From positions 310,001 to 374,000 of the forward strand of contig NZ_JALDAX010000005.1 of assembly GCF_022698145.1 (NCBI RefSeq): a DNA stretch of 64,000 nt. Reading direction: 5' to 3'. Shown one piece after another: positions 14,565 to 22,768 of the stretch. Each line of letters begins with the position of its first letter. Position 1 is the stretch's first letter. The DNA is from Streptomyces spinosisporus. Its GTDB lineage: Bacteria; Actinomycetota; Actinomycetes; Streptomycetales; Streptomycetaceae. The position numbers and the translations under genes were made by a program. A model generated the notes under the pieces. The model had not been told where the DNA came from, ran no database searches, and was given only the letters and a program-made list of their open reading frames with translations.

Positions 14565-16889
14565 CTAAGTGGTCCGGGCCGTCCCCGTGCCCTTCTCCGC
14601 GTCCAGCGCGTACACGCACCGGTCCTTGCTGCAGGCGTACACGACACCGTCGCGGACCACCGGCGACCCGGTGATCTCGCCGCCGGTCGCGAGCTTCCAG
14701 CGCAGCCGCCCGTCGTCGGCCTTCAGCGTGTAGAGCAGATGGTCCGTCGAGCCGAAGTGGATACGGCCCTCCGCGACCGCCGGGGCGCCCACGATGTCGC
14801 CGCCCGCCTGGAAGCGCCACTTGGGCGTGCCGGTGACCGCGTCCAGGGTGTAGAGCCCCTTGCCGCTGCCCACATGCACATGCCCGGCCGCCACCAGCAC
14901 CGGCTCGATCGAGGCCCGGGACTCGGTGGCGATGCGCCAGCGGTCGCGGCCGTCGGCGGCGTCGAGGGCGTAGACCGTGCCGAGGTAGTCGGCCAGATAG
15001 ATGCCGCCGCCGGTCACCGCGGGGCCCGGCGCGAAGGTGGGCGCGCTGAGGAAGACCGCGGGCGCCTCGAAGTGCCACTTCACATGGCCGCTCGCCACGT
15101 CGATCGCCAGGACCCGGCTGCCCGCGCAGATGTAGGCGTAGCCGTCGGGTGCGTGGGTCACCCGCAGCGGCACCCCGCCGCAGGAGGCGGCGTCGCCGAT
15201 CGGGTAGGACCAGCGCTCCTCGCCGGTGCGGGCGTCCAGGGCGCGCAGCCGGGCGTCCTGCCAGACGTACACGGTGCCTTCGTGGACGGCGGGCCCGGCC
15301 TCCGGCGACTCGAAGTCGGTCTGGGCGCCGGTGAGCTCCCACAGCTTCTGGCCGCCCGAGGCCTCCCAGGCCTGGACGCCGCCGCCGCGGGTGCCGGTGA
15401 CGACCGTGCCGCGGTCGGCGTGCAGCGAGTACACCCAGGCATCGGTGGACAGCCGCCACAGATCCGCGCCCTCACGGCAGTCCAGGGCGAACAGCGTGGG
15501 CCCGTCGGAGGCGTGGATACGGCCGTCCGCGATCGCCATCGACCAGGCCACGTCCCGCGTCTTGAAGCGGCGCCGACCGGTGGCCACGTCCAGGGCGTGG
15601 ACCTCGAAGGAGGTGACGTAGACGAGGTCCCCGGCGACCGAGGGGGTGCCCCAGACGTCGTTGGACATACGGAAGCGCCAGGGGCGCCAGCCCGCGGCGG
15701 CCTCCGGAGGGGACGCGGGCAGCACGACGGGGTCGGCGCCGTTGACGCCGGGGCGCGGTTTGGACCAGGAAGCGGCGAGGGCGGCCTCGGGCGGCGGTGC
15801 CTTCACGGCGGCCGCCCGTACGTCGGAGACGCGCGGTCCGGGCCCGATGGGCACCTGGGCGCCGGCCAGCCGGACCGGGCCGGCGTCGGGGACGCCGACG
15901 GGTGCCGGGATCACCGGGTCGTGCGAGGGCGGGGGCGGCACGGGCGCGCGCCCGCCGCCGCTGCGGCCGCTCTGTCCCGGCTTCGCCGCCGGACGGCCGT
16001 TGCGCCGCCCCTCGATCAGGCTCACCGCCCGCTCGGGCAGCCACGCCGAAGCCGTACCGCTGTCGTCGGAGCCGGAGCCGAACAGATGCGGGGCGAGCTG
16101 GGCCTGGAGGTCGGCCGGGTTGGGGCGGGCGGTGGCCTCCATCTGCATACAGGACTCGATCAGCGGGCGCAGCTCCTCCGGCAGCCCCTCCAGGTCCGGG
16201 CCCTCCCTGAGCAGCATGAAGACCGTCTCGACCGGGTTGGCGCCGTGGAAGGGCGGGTGTCCGGTCGCGGCGAAGACGAGCATCGAGCCGAGCGAGAAGA
16301 CGTCGCTCGCGCCGGTCACACTCCGGGAGTCCTTGGCCTGCTCCGGGGACATATAGGCGGGCGTGCCCACCGCCACGTTCGTCATCGTCAGACGCGTGTT
16401 CGAGACGCCGGACGCGATGCCGAAGTCGATGACGCGGGGGCCGTCCTCGACGACCAGGACGTTCGACGGCTTGAGGTCGCGGTGGACCAGCCCGGCGCCG
16501 TGGATCGACTGCAGCGCCTCGGCCACGCCGGCCGCCAGCCAGCGCACCGCCTGGGCCGGCAGCGGCCCGCACTCGTTCACTATTTCCTCGAGGGAGGGCG
16601 CGGGCACGTACGCGGTGGCCAGCCACGGCACGGCGGCACGGGCGTCGGCGTCGACCACGGCCGCCGTGTAGAAGCCGGAGACCGCGCGTGCGGCCTCGAC
16701 CTCGCGCGAGAAGCGGACGCGGAACAGCTGGTCCTCGGCGAGTTCCGTACGGACCGTCTTGATCGCCACCCGCCGGCCGGACGCCGAGCGTGCGAGATAG
16801 ACCAGCCCCATGCCGCCGGCACCGAGCCGTCCCAGCACCTCGAACGGACCGATACGCCGCGGATCGTGCTGTGTCAGCTGATCCACCAC
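14565..16889 (-). CDS. afsK: AfsK, serine/threonine protein kinase with PQQ-repeat sensor domain
   Basis: A 774-residue kinase that phosphorylates AfsR in the S. coelicolor system. The N-terminal kinase domain (about 16-285) has the glycine loop LGAGGMG, the ATP lysine at 44 (VAIKT), the catalytic HRDLKPSN at 136-143, DFG at 155-157, and threonines 168 and 170 in the activation segment. Threonine 168 is the autophosphorylation site known for AfsK. A linker rich in G, R and P runs to about 370. A C-terminal beta-propeller of PQQ-type repeats follows (units such as VYALDAADGRDRW, LYTLDAVTGTPKW, LYTLKADDGRLRW). The GTG at 16889 has GGAGG upstream and gives this residue numbering. No transmembrane helix is evident. 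Confidence 0.93.
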   Translation of the reverse strand: MVDQLTQHDPRRIGPFEVLGRLGAGGMGLVYLARSASGRRVAIKTVRTELAEDQLFRVRFSREVEAARAVSGFYTAAVVDADARAAVPWLATAYVPAPSLEEIVNECGPLPAQAVRWLAAGVAEALQSIHGAGLVHRDLKPSNVLVVEDGPRVIDFGIASGVSNTRLTMTNVAVGTPAYMSPEQAKDSRSVTGASDVFSLGSMLVFAATGHPPFHGANPVETVFMLLREGPDLEGLPEELRPLIESCMQMEATARPNPADLQAQLAPHLFGSGSDDSGTASAWLPERAVSLIEGRRNGRPAAKPGQSGRSGGGRAPVPPPPSHDPVIPAPVGVPDAGPVRLAGAQVPIGPGPRVSDVRAAAVKAPPPEAALAASWSKPRPGVNGADPVVLPASPPEAAAGWRPWRFRMSNDVWGTPSVAGDLVYVTSFEVHALDVATGRRRFKTRDVAWSMAIADGRIHASDGPTLFALDCREGADLWRLSTDAWVYSLHADRGTVVTGTRGGGVQAWEASGGQKLWELTGAQTDFESPEAGPAVHEGTVYVWQDARLRALDARTGEERWSYPIGDAASCGGVPLRVTHAPDGYAYICAGSRVLAIDVASGHVKWHFEAPAVFLSAPTFAPGPAVTGGGIYLADYLGTVYALDAADGRDRWRIATESRASIEPVLVAAGHVHVGSGKGLYTLDAVTGTPKWRFQAGGDIVGAPAVAEGRIHFGSTDHLLYTLKADDGRLRWKLATGGEITGSPVVRDGVVYACSKDRCVYALDAEKGTGTARTT

Positions 16890-17058
16890 TTGCCTGCCAC
16901 CTCCCCGTCCGGGCCGCGCCGCCCACCTTTGCACGCGACCCCGTGCAGCGTCTCACCACCGCACCGCCCTGGCGGCACGCACCCCGATTCTTCCTGTCCC
17001 GGCCACTGGTTGCGAACCCGGGGTCGAGTCGGGATGTCTCACCGCAAAACGGTACGTT

Positions 17059-17802
17059 TCATCGCTCGGTCTGTTCCAGTCGTTCCCATAGTGCGAACGA
17101 CGCCCCCTGATTGTCGGTGACGACGGCCACCCTTCCGTACGACGTCTCGAATGGTGGCGCCTGGATCCGTCCGCCCAGATGGCTCACGGTACCGAGTGCC
17201 GCGACGCAGTCGTCCACCGCGAAGTGGACCAGGAAGTGCGGCGGCATCTCGGCCGAAAAGACGTCCGAGACGGGCGCCCGGCCGAAGTCGGGTCTGGCGT
17301 CCGGCCCGAACAGGGCCTCGTGGAAGAGCTCGCCGTAGAAGACGTTGGCGGCCTCGGTGTCGCGGGCGTACAGCTCGACCCAGGCGAAGGTGCCGGTCTC
17401 GTGCCGTCGGCCGAAGCCGGGGTGGCCGTCCGGCTCCCAGAGGGCGAAGACGGCGCCCTCCGGGTCGGTCACCAGCGCGGTGGTGCCCAGGTCCGCGACC
17501 GGGACGGGTGCCGTCACGACCTGTCCGCCCTCGGCGTGGATCCGGTCGGCCAGCGCCTCGGCGTCCGGGGTCGCGAAGAACACGGTCCACACGGTGGGCA
17601 GCCGCCCGTCCGTCTTGCGCGCGAGGCCCGCCACGCGCTCGCCCTCCAGACAGGCCCATACGCCGCCCACCTCAGGCCGGTCCTCGAAGGTCCACCCGAA
17701 GAGTTCACCGTAGAAACGCTTGCCCGCCTCGACGTCGGGGAGCTGCGCGTCCACCCAGCAGGGGACGCCCTCTCCGTACGCGGATGCCCTGTTTTCGGCC
17801 AT
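17059..17802 (-). CDS. kbpA: Two-domain VOC (glyoxalase-fold) protein, probable KbpA
   Basis: A 247-residue protein with two tandem vicinal-oxygen-chelate halves. The first begins GVPCWVDAQLPDVEAGKRFYG in pieces and contains FGWTFED; the second has GTFAWVELYARDTEAANVFYG in pieces. Each half ends with a strand of the type GAVFALWEPDGH or GASFALWERLEQ. It lies upstream of afsK on the same strand, 169 bp away. In S. coelicolor, KbpA is a protein of about 250 residues encoded next to afsK that binds the kinase and blocks its autophosphorylation. The assignment rests on position and size as I recall them. If it is not KbpA, it is a VOC enzyme of unknown substrate. Confidence 0.7.
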   Translation of the reverse strand: MAENRASAYGEGVPCWVDAQLPDVEAGKRFYGELFGWTFEDRPEVGGVWACLEGERVAGLARKTDGRLPTVWTVFFATPDAEALADRIHAEGGQVVTAPVPVADLGTTALVTDPEGAVFALWEPDGHPGFGRRHETGTFAWVELYARDTEAANVFYGELFHEALFGPDARPDFGRAPVSDVFSAEMPPHFLVHFAVDDCVAALGTVSHLGGRIQAPPFETSYGRVAVVTDNQGASFALWERLEQTER

Positions 17803-17924
17803 GGCGCCAAACTAACGGCGTCTCACGCGGTCCGCAGACCCGGCGCACCCGCCTCTGCCGGCTCATGCACCCCATTTGCAGTCGGCCGAATCGCGCTCCG
17901 ATCACCCCTCGGTAAGCTGACGAC

Positions 17925-18572
17925 ATGACAGGACAAGTGCGTACCGTCGACGGCCGCGTGGCCGGCCGGCGTGGGCAGGCGACCCGGCAGAAGCTGCTCG
18001 ACTGCCTCAGCGAGATGCTCAGCTCCTCCCCCTACCGGGACGTCAAAGTCATCGATGTCGCCCGGAAAGCGGGCACTTCGCCCGCCACCTTCTACCAGTA
18101 CTTCCCGGACGTCGAGGGCGCCGTCCTGGAGATCGCCGAGCAAATGGCCACCGAGGGCGCCGGGTTGACCGAGCTGCTCGAGGGGCGGTCCTGGGTCGGC
18201 AAGGCCGGCTGGCAGACCGCACAGGAACTCGTGGACGGGTTCCTGGAGTTCTGGCGCAAGAACGACGCGATCCTGCGCGTGGTCGACCTCGGTGCGGCCG
18301 AGGGCGACAAGCGGTTCTACAAGATCCGCATGAAGATCCTGAACTCCGTGAACAACTCCCTTGCGGATTCGGTCGCCGAACTCCAGTCCAAGGGCCGCGT
18401 CGACAAGGACGTGAACCCGGCCGCGGTGGCCGGTTCGCTGGTCGCGATGCTCGCGGCGGTCGCCTCGCACCAGAAGGGCTTCCAGACCTGGGGCGTCAAG
18501 CAGGCCGAACTCAAGCCCAACCTGGCCCTGTTGGTCCACCTCGGCGTGACCGGCAAGAAGCCGACGAAGTAG
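17925..18572 (+). CDS. TetR-family transcriptional regulator
   Basis: A 215-residue regulator with an N-terminal TetR helix-turn-helix. RQKLLDCLSEML is helix 1, VKVIDVARKAGTSPATFYQYF in pieces the HTH, and FPDVEGAVLEIAEQ the following helices. An all-alpha ligand domain completes it. The gene is divergent from kbpA. It is the only TetR gene in the window and so the only local candidate to bind the 15-bp palindromes before the catabolic genes. However, its own promoter region (17803-17924) has no clear copy, and TetR repressors usually regulate themselves. It may instead belong to the afsK neighbourhood. Confidence 0.9.
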   Translation: MTGQVRTVDGRVAGRRGQATRQKLLDCLSEMLSSSPYRDVKVIDVARKAGTSPATFYQYFPDVEGAVLEIAEQMATEGAGLTELLEGRSWVGKAGWQTAQELVDGFLEFWRKNDAILRVVDLGAAEGDKRFYKIRMKILNSVNNSLADSVAELQSKGRVDKDVNPAAVAGSLVAMLAAVASHQKGFQTWGVKQAELKPNLALLVHLGVTGKKPTK

Positions 18573-18618
18573 CAGGCCCCCCTTTTTTCCGGTACCCAGG
18601 CCCCCAAGTCCTGTCTGG

Positions 18619-18658
18619 CAGGCGGTGATTCACGGAAGCGTCCGTGGGTCACCGCCTG
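18619..18658. terminator. Bidirectional hairpin between the TetR and Lrp genes
   Basis: An outer 10-bp stem (CAGGCGGTGA with TCACCGCCTG) is stacked on an inner 6-bp stem (CACGGA with TCCGTG), closed by AGCG. It lies 47 bp after the TetR stop and 27 bp beyond the stop of the convergent Lrp gene, so it can end transcription from both sides. Confidence 0.8.
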
Positions 18659-18685
18659 TCGCATGGAGCACCACGTGCTGGGGGA

Positions 18686-19153
18686 TCAGCGCGTGCTGCG
18701 CCGGGCCGGCAGCGGCCGGTCCTTCACCACGTGCTTCATCACCAGGGTGGAGGTGAGCCGCTGCACCCCCGGCAGCGTGGCCAGCCGCTCGTCGTAGAGC
18801 CGCTGGTAGGCGGCGAGGTCGGCGGCGACGACCCGCAGCAGATAGTCCGGCTCCCCGAACAGCCGCTGCGCCTCCAGCACCTCGTCCACCTGCCCGAGCG
18901 CCCGCTCGAACTCGGCGACCGTCTCCCGGTCCTCCTGCCGCATGGAGACGAAGACCAGGGCCTCGAAGTTCAGCCCGACGGCCGTCGGGTCGACGACGGC
19001 GCGGTATCCGCTGATGGCGCCCGAGCGCTCCAGCTCCCGCAGCCGCCGGTGGCACGGAGAGACACTCAGCCGCACCCGCGCGGCCAGCTCGGTCACGGTC
19101 AGCCGCCCGTCCTGCTGCAGCTCGGCAAGGATTTCCCTGTCCACGTCGTCCAT
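18686..19153 (-). CDS. Lrp/AsnC-family transcriptional regulator
   Basis: A 155-residue regulator with the standard two-domain layout. The N-terminal HTH reads DVDREILAELQQDGRLTVTELA in pieces, with recognition helix SVSPCHRRLRELERSG. The C-terminal RAM effector domain includes VFVSMRQEDRETVAEFE in pieces and GEPDYLLRVVAAD. The ATG at 19153 fits the canonical start for the family. It is divergent from the LysE exporter gene with 82 bp between them. This is the classic arrangement in which an amino-acid-sensing Lrp activates the exporter. It ends near a strong bidirectional hairpin. Confidence 0.92.
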   Translation of the reverse strand: MDDVDREILAELQQDGRLTVTELAARVRLSVSPCHRRLRELERSGAISGYRAVVDPTAVGLNFEALVFVSMRQEDRETVAEFERALGQVDEVLEAQRLFGEPDYLLRVVAADLAAYQRLYDERLATLPGVQRLTSTLVMKHVVKDRPLPARRSTR

Positions 19154-19235
19154 GAGGCAGATTTTTCCACCGATCACGCGATCATGGGCAAACTTCGGGA
19201 ACACCTTCGGGCTGTTCGCGCCTAATGTCCCCCAT

Positions 19236-19844
19236 ATGAACTCCGCAACCCTGCTCTCCTTCCTCGCTCTCGACCTGCTCCTGGTGTGCGTGCCGGGTGC
19301 CGACTGGGCGTATGTGATCGCGGCCGGGGTGCGTGGGCGCTCCGTGTCGCGGGCGGTGGGTGGGCTGGTCGCCGGGTACGCGCTGCACACCGCGCTGGCG
19401 GTGGCGGGGCTCGCCGTGCTGGTGGCGAGTTCGTCCGGGCTGCTCACGGCGCTGACGGTCGCGGGGGCCGGGTATCTGGTGTGGCTGGGCTGGGGCGTGC
19501 TGCGCCGCCCGATGGCCCCCGAGGCGGACGCGTCGCAGCGCTCCGGCGGCCTCTTCCTGCGCGGCGCCGCGATCAGCGGCCTCAACCCCAAGGGCCTGCT
19601 GCTCTACCTCTCGGTGCTCCCCCAGTTCCTGGTCACCCGGGGCACGCACCCGCCCGTCGCCGCCCAGACGGCCGTACTCGGTCTGCTGCACATGGCGTGC
19701 TGCGCCGCCGTCTATCTGACCGTCGGCGTCACGGCCCGCGCCCTGCTGGCCGCCCGCCCGACCGCGGCCCGTGCGGTCAGCCGCACCTCGGGGGCGGCGA
19801 TGCTGGGCATCGGCGCGTTCCTGCTGGCGCAGCACGCGCTATGA
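19236..19844 (+). CDS. LysE/RhtB-family amino-acid exporter
   Basis: A 202-residue membrane protein with about six hydrophobic segments. It has the family's N-terminal CVPGADWAYVIAAGVRGRS in pieces and the conserved internal GLNPKGLLLYLSVLPQF in pieces. ATG at 19236 gives the usual length (about 200). It probably exports an amino acid sensed by the divergent Lrp regulator. Its last codons overlap the stop of the convergent Ddn-like gene by six bases. There is no palindromic operator here, so it is probably outside the catabolic regulon. Confidence 0.9.
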   Translation: MNSATLLSFLALDLLLVCVPGADWAYVIAAGVRGRSVSRAVGGLVAGYALHTALAVAGLAVLVASSSGLLTALTVAGAGYLVWLGWGVLRRPMAPEADASQRSGGLFLRGAAISGLNPKGLLLYLSVLPQFLVTRGTHPPVAAQTAVLGLLHMACCAAVYLTVGVTARALLAARPTAARAVSRTSGAAMLGIGAFLLAQHAL

Positions 19845-20315
19845 CGGCCGCCGGGTGAGCCGGAAGACGCGCAGCTGCCGCTCCACCCGCTCCTGGTAGG
19901 TGGCGTACGGCGGCCAGAAGACGAGCAGCCGCTGCCAGACGGCCGCCCGTTCCTCGCCCTCCAGCAGGAGGGCCCGTACGGGGATGTCCGTGCCCTTCCG
20001 GCTGATGACGGCGTCGGGGTGGGCGAGGAGGTTGTGGGTCCAGGCCGGGTGATCCGTACGCCCGAAGTTGGACCCCACGAGGATCCAGCTGTCGCCGCCG
20101 TCCTCGGGCATGCACGCGAGGGGCGTACGCCGCGGCAGCCCGCTCCTGGCCCCCGTCGAGGTGAGCACGACCCCCGGCAGCATCTGGGCGCTGAGCAGCA
20201 CCCTGCCGCGGGTGAGCCGGTGGACGGCCCGGTCGAGCCCCGGAACGACATGCGGTGCGACCTTCGCGAAACCCCGCGTCGAGGAAACCTTCTGCACCAC
20301 CCGCACCCCGATCAC
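19839..20315 (-). CDS. Deazaflavin (F420)-dependent nitroreductase family protein (Ddn-like)
   Basis: A 158-residue split-barrel protein. The central motif TSTGARSGLPRRTPLACM in pieces is followed by WILVGSNFGRTDHPAWTHNLLAHPDAVI in pieces, which matches Ddn and related F420H2-dependent reductases. The GTG at 20315 overlaps the stop of the upstream acyl-CoA dehydrogenase (GTGA), so the two are co-translated. Together with the F420-type LLM at 4052 it suggests F420 chemistry in the pathway, perhaps reduction of an enone or quinone-like ring. The substrate is not readable from sequence. Confidence 0.85.
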   Translation of the reverse strand: MIGVRVVQKVSSTRGFAKVAPHVVPGLDRAVHRLTRGRVLLSAQMLPGVVLTSTGARSGLPRRTPLACMPEDGGDSWILVGSNFGRTDHPAWTHNLLAHPDAVISRKGTDIPVRALLLEGEERAAVWQRLLVFWPPYATYQERVERQLRVFRLTRRPS

Positions 20316-21496
20316 ACGGCCACCTCCCGCCCCTCGAACAGCCCCGCCCCATCCGCGGCATGCGCCCGCAACCGGTGCACCGGCCCGAAGAGCAGGTCGT
20401 CGCCCGCCGCTCGCTTGAAGTACAGGTGGGCCTCGTGTTCCCAGGTGAAGCCGATGCCGCCGTGCAGTTGGACGGCCTCGGCCGCGGCCGTGCGCAGGGC
20501 CTCCAGCGACTGGGCGAGGGCGAGGGGGCCCACGTGCTCGTCGTGGGCCGTGGACCAGGCTGCGTAGTAGGCGGCCGACCGGGCCGCCTGCAGTTGGACG
20601 TACACGTCGGCCAGCCGGTGCTTGACCGCCTGGAAGGAGCCGATCGGGCGGCCGAACTGCTCGCGCTGCCGCACGTACCCCACGGTCCGCTCCAGCGCCC
20701 GGTCGGCCGCTCCGACGGCCTCGCAGGCGAGGACGGCGGCGGCCGTGTCCCCGGCCCGGGCGAGCGCGCCGAGCACGTCGGCGCCGTCCTCGCCCAGCAA
20801 CTCGGCCTCCACATCGCGCAGTTGGACCCGCGCCTGGGACCGGGTGGCGTCCAGCGCGGTCTGCCGCGTCCGTACGACCCCGTCCGCGTCGCCCGGCACG
20901 AGGAAGAGCAGGGTCCGCGAGCGGGCGAAGCCCCCGGTGTGCGCGGCGACCAGCAGGAGGCCGGCGCTGTGCCCGTCGAGCACCTGCTCGGCCTGCCCGT
21001 ACAGCCGCCACCCCTCCCCCGCGCGCCGCGCCTGCACGCCCCCGGCGCGTCCGCCGCCCGCCCACTCCCCGCCGTTGTCGCCGGTCAGGGCGAGGGCGGT
21101 GGCGAGCGCGGTGCCGGGGGCCGCGAGCGTGGCCGTGAGGGCGCCGGTGGCGATGCGAGGCAGGAGCGAGGCCCGCTGGGCCTTTGTGCCGAGCGCGAGG
21201 ATCAGGGGGGCGGCCAGGACGGCGGTGGCGAGGAAGGGGGAGGGCGCGAGCGCGCGGCCCGTCTCCTCGGCCGCGAGGGCGAGTTCGGTCACCGAGCAGC
21301 CGACACCGCCGTACTCCTCCGGCACCGCGAGCCCGGGCAGGCCGAGCCGGTCGGCGAGGGCGGTCCACAGCGCCGGGTCGTGTCCGGCGGGGGTGTCGAG
21401 GGCGGCGCGCAACTCCTGGGGCCCGCAGCGTTTGTGGAGCAGTTCGCGCAGGGTGCGGCGGATCTCCTCCTGCTCCGCGGTGAAGCCGGCGTCCAT
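20312..21496 (-). CDS. Acyl-CoA dehydrogenase (FadE28-like partner type)
   Basis: A 394-residue FAD-dependent acyl-CoA dehydrogenase fold. It has PEEYGGVGCSVTELALAAEETGRALAPSPF in pieces in the N-terminal domain, VRQREQFGRPIGSFQAVKH in pieces, and QLHGGIGFTWEHEAHLYFKRA in pieces at the C-terminus. This C-terminal form is typical of steroid-type dehydrogenases that act as half of an alpha2-beta2 heterotetramer. The middle domain (about 140-215) is poorly conserved, as is usual for the partner that lacks a full active site. The likely mate is the FadE29-like protein at 39809 or 45166. A slightly imperfect operator lies 29 bp upstream, shared with the divergent Ltp-type gene. Confidence 0.87.
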   Translation of the reverse strand: MDAGFTAEQEEIRRTLRELLHKRCGPQELRAALDTPAGHDPALWTALADRLGLPGLAVPEEYGGVGCSVTELALAAEETGRALAPSPFLATAVLAAPLILALGTKAQRASLLPRIATGALTATLAAPGTALATALALTGDNGGEWAGGGRAGGVQARRAGEGWRLYGQAEQVLDGHSAGLLLVAAHTGGFARSRTLLFLVPGDADGVVRTRQTALDATRSQARVQLRDVEAELLGEDGADVLGALARAGDTAAAVLACEAVGAADRALERTVGYVRQREQFGRPIGSFQAVKHRLADVYVQLQAARSAAYYAAWSTAHDEHVGPLALAQSLEALRTAAAEAVQLHGGIGFTWEHEAHLYFKRAAGDDLLFGPVHRLRAHAADGAGLFEGREVAV

Positions 21497-21524
21497 GGCG
21501 GCCCTCCCCCTCTTCCCTACGGAT

Positions 21525-21539
21525 CTGACGGTCCGTCAT
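21525..21539. promoter_or_regulatory. Palindromic operator, copy 6 (CTGACGGTCCGTCAT)
   Basis: A 7-1-7 palindrome with only the last base off consensus, flanked by GAT on the left and ATT on the right. It sits midway in the 87-bp divergent region between the acyl-CoA dehydrogenase at 21496 and the Ltp-type gene at 21584. Confidence 0.75.
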
Positions 21540-21583
21540 ATTAGGAGGGCCGGAGCGATATGCACAGGGGCAGGAGGCCGCTC

Positions 21584-22753
21584 ATGAGTCGCGGGAGCCG
21601 GAAAGTCGCCGTGGTCGGCGCGGCCCTGTCGGACTGCGGACGGGTGGACGACGCGACGCCGTACACCCTGCACGCGCAGGCCGCCCGCCGTGCGCTGGCG
21701 GACGCGGGGCTCGGCCGCGAGGTCGTGGACGGCTTCGCCTCCGCCGGGCTCGGCACGCTGGCGCCGGTCGAGGTGGCCGAGTATCTGGGCCTGCGCCCCA
21801 CCTGGGTCGACTCCACCTCCGTCGGCGGCTCCACCTGGGAGGTCATGGCGGCCCACGCGGCGGACGCGATAGCGGCGGGCCACGCGAACGCCGTGCTGCT
21901 GGTCTACGGCTCCACCGCCCGCGCCGACATCAAGGCGGGCCGGCGCACCGGCGACCTCTCCTTCGGCGCCCGCGGCCCGCTCCAGTTCGAGGTGCCGTAC
22001 GGCCACACGCTGATCGCCAAGTACGCCATGGCGGCCCGCCGCCACATGATCGAACACGGCACGACGATCGAGCAGTTGGCGGAGGTCGCGGTGCAGGCGC
22101 GGGCGAACGCCGCCCTCAACCCGGACGCGATGTTCCGCGACCCGGTCACGGTCGACGACGTGCTGTCGGGGCCGATGATCGCGGACCCCTTCACCAAGCT
22201 GCACTGCTGCATCCGTTCCGACGGCGGGGCGGCGGTGCTGCTCGCGGCCGAGGAGGTCGTACGGGACTGCCGTACCGCCCCCGTCTGGGTGCTCGGCACC
22301 GGGGAGCACGTCTCGCACGCCGCGATGTCGCAGTGGGAGGACTTCACGGTGTCCCCGGCGGCGGTGAGCGGACGGCTGGCGTTCGAGCGGGCGGGCGTGC
22401 GCCCCGGCGAGATGGACTTCGCGCAGATCTACGACGCCTTCACCTATATGACGCTGGTGACGCTGGAGGACCTGGGGTTCTGCGCGAAGGGCGAGGGCGG
22501 GGCGTTCGTGGAGAAGGGGCGGCTCAGGGTCGAGGGCGGCGAGCTGCCGGTGAACACGGACGGGGGCGGACTGTCCGCCCAGCACCCCGGGATGCGGGGG
22601 CTGTTCCTGCTGGTGGAGGCGGTACGGCAGCTGCGGGGAGAGGCCGGGGCGCGTCAAGTGCGGGACGCGGACGGGCAGTTGCCGAGGCTGGGTGTGGCGT
22701 CCGGCACGGGCGGCTGGTTCTGCTCCTCGGGGACGGTGGTGCTGGGGCGGTGA
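21584..22753 (+). CDS. Ltp-type thiolase-fold protein, second copy
   Basis: A 389-residue thiolase-like protein. It has KVAVVGAALSDCGRV at the start, SVGGSTWEVMAAHAADAIAAG in pieces near residue 82, and the C-terminal QIYDAFTYMTLVTLEDLGFC in pieces with KGEGGAFVEKG and LPVNTDGGGLSAQHPG. The layout parallels the 11559 protein, but similarity is only moderate, so the two are likely to act on different chain lengths. Its natural partner is probably the DUF35 protein at 25589, which lies in another operon of the same regulon. The ATG at 21584 follows a CAGGAGG ribosome site; an ATG at 21560 does not. Confidence 0.85.
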   Translation: MSRGSRKVAVVGAALSDCGRVDDATPYTLHAQAARRALADAGLGREVVDGFASAGLGTLAPVEVAEYLGLRPTWVDSTSVGGSTWEVMAAHAADAIAAGHANAVLLVYGSTARADIKAGRRTGDLSFGARGPLQFEVPYGHTLIAKYAMAARRHMIEHGTTIEQLAEVAVQARANAALNPDAMFRDPVTVDDVLSGPMIADPFTKLHCCIRSDGGAAVLLAAEEVVRDCRTAPVWVLGTGEHVSHAAMSQWEDFTVSPAAVSGRLAFERAGVRPGEMDFAQIYDAFTYMTLVTLEDLGFCAKGEGGAFVEKGRLRVEGGELPVNTDGGGLSAQHPGMRGLFLLVEAVRQLRGEAGARQVRDADGQLPRLGVASGTGGWFCSSGTVVLGR

Positions 22754-22768
22754 GGCGCCGTCCTGACG

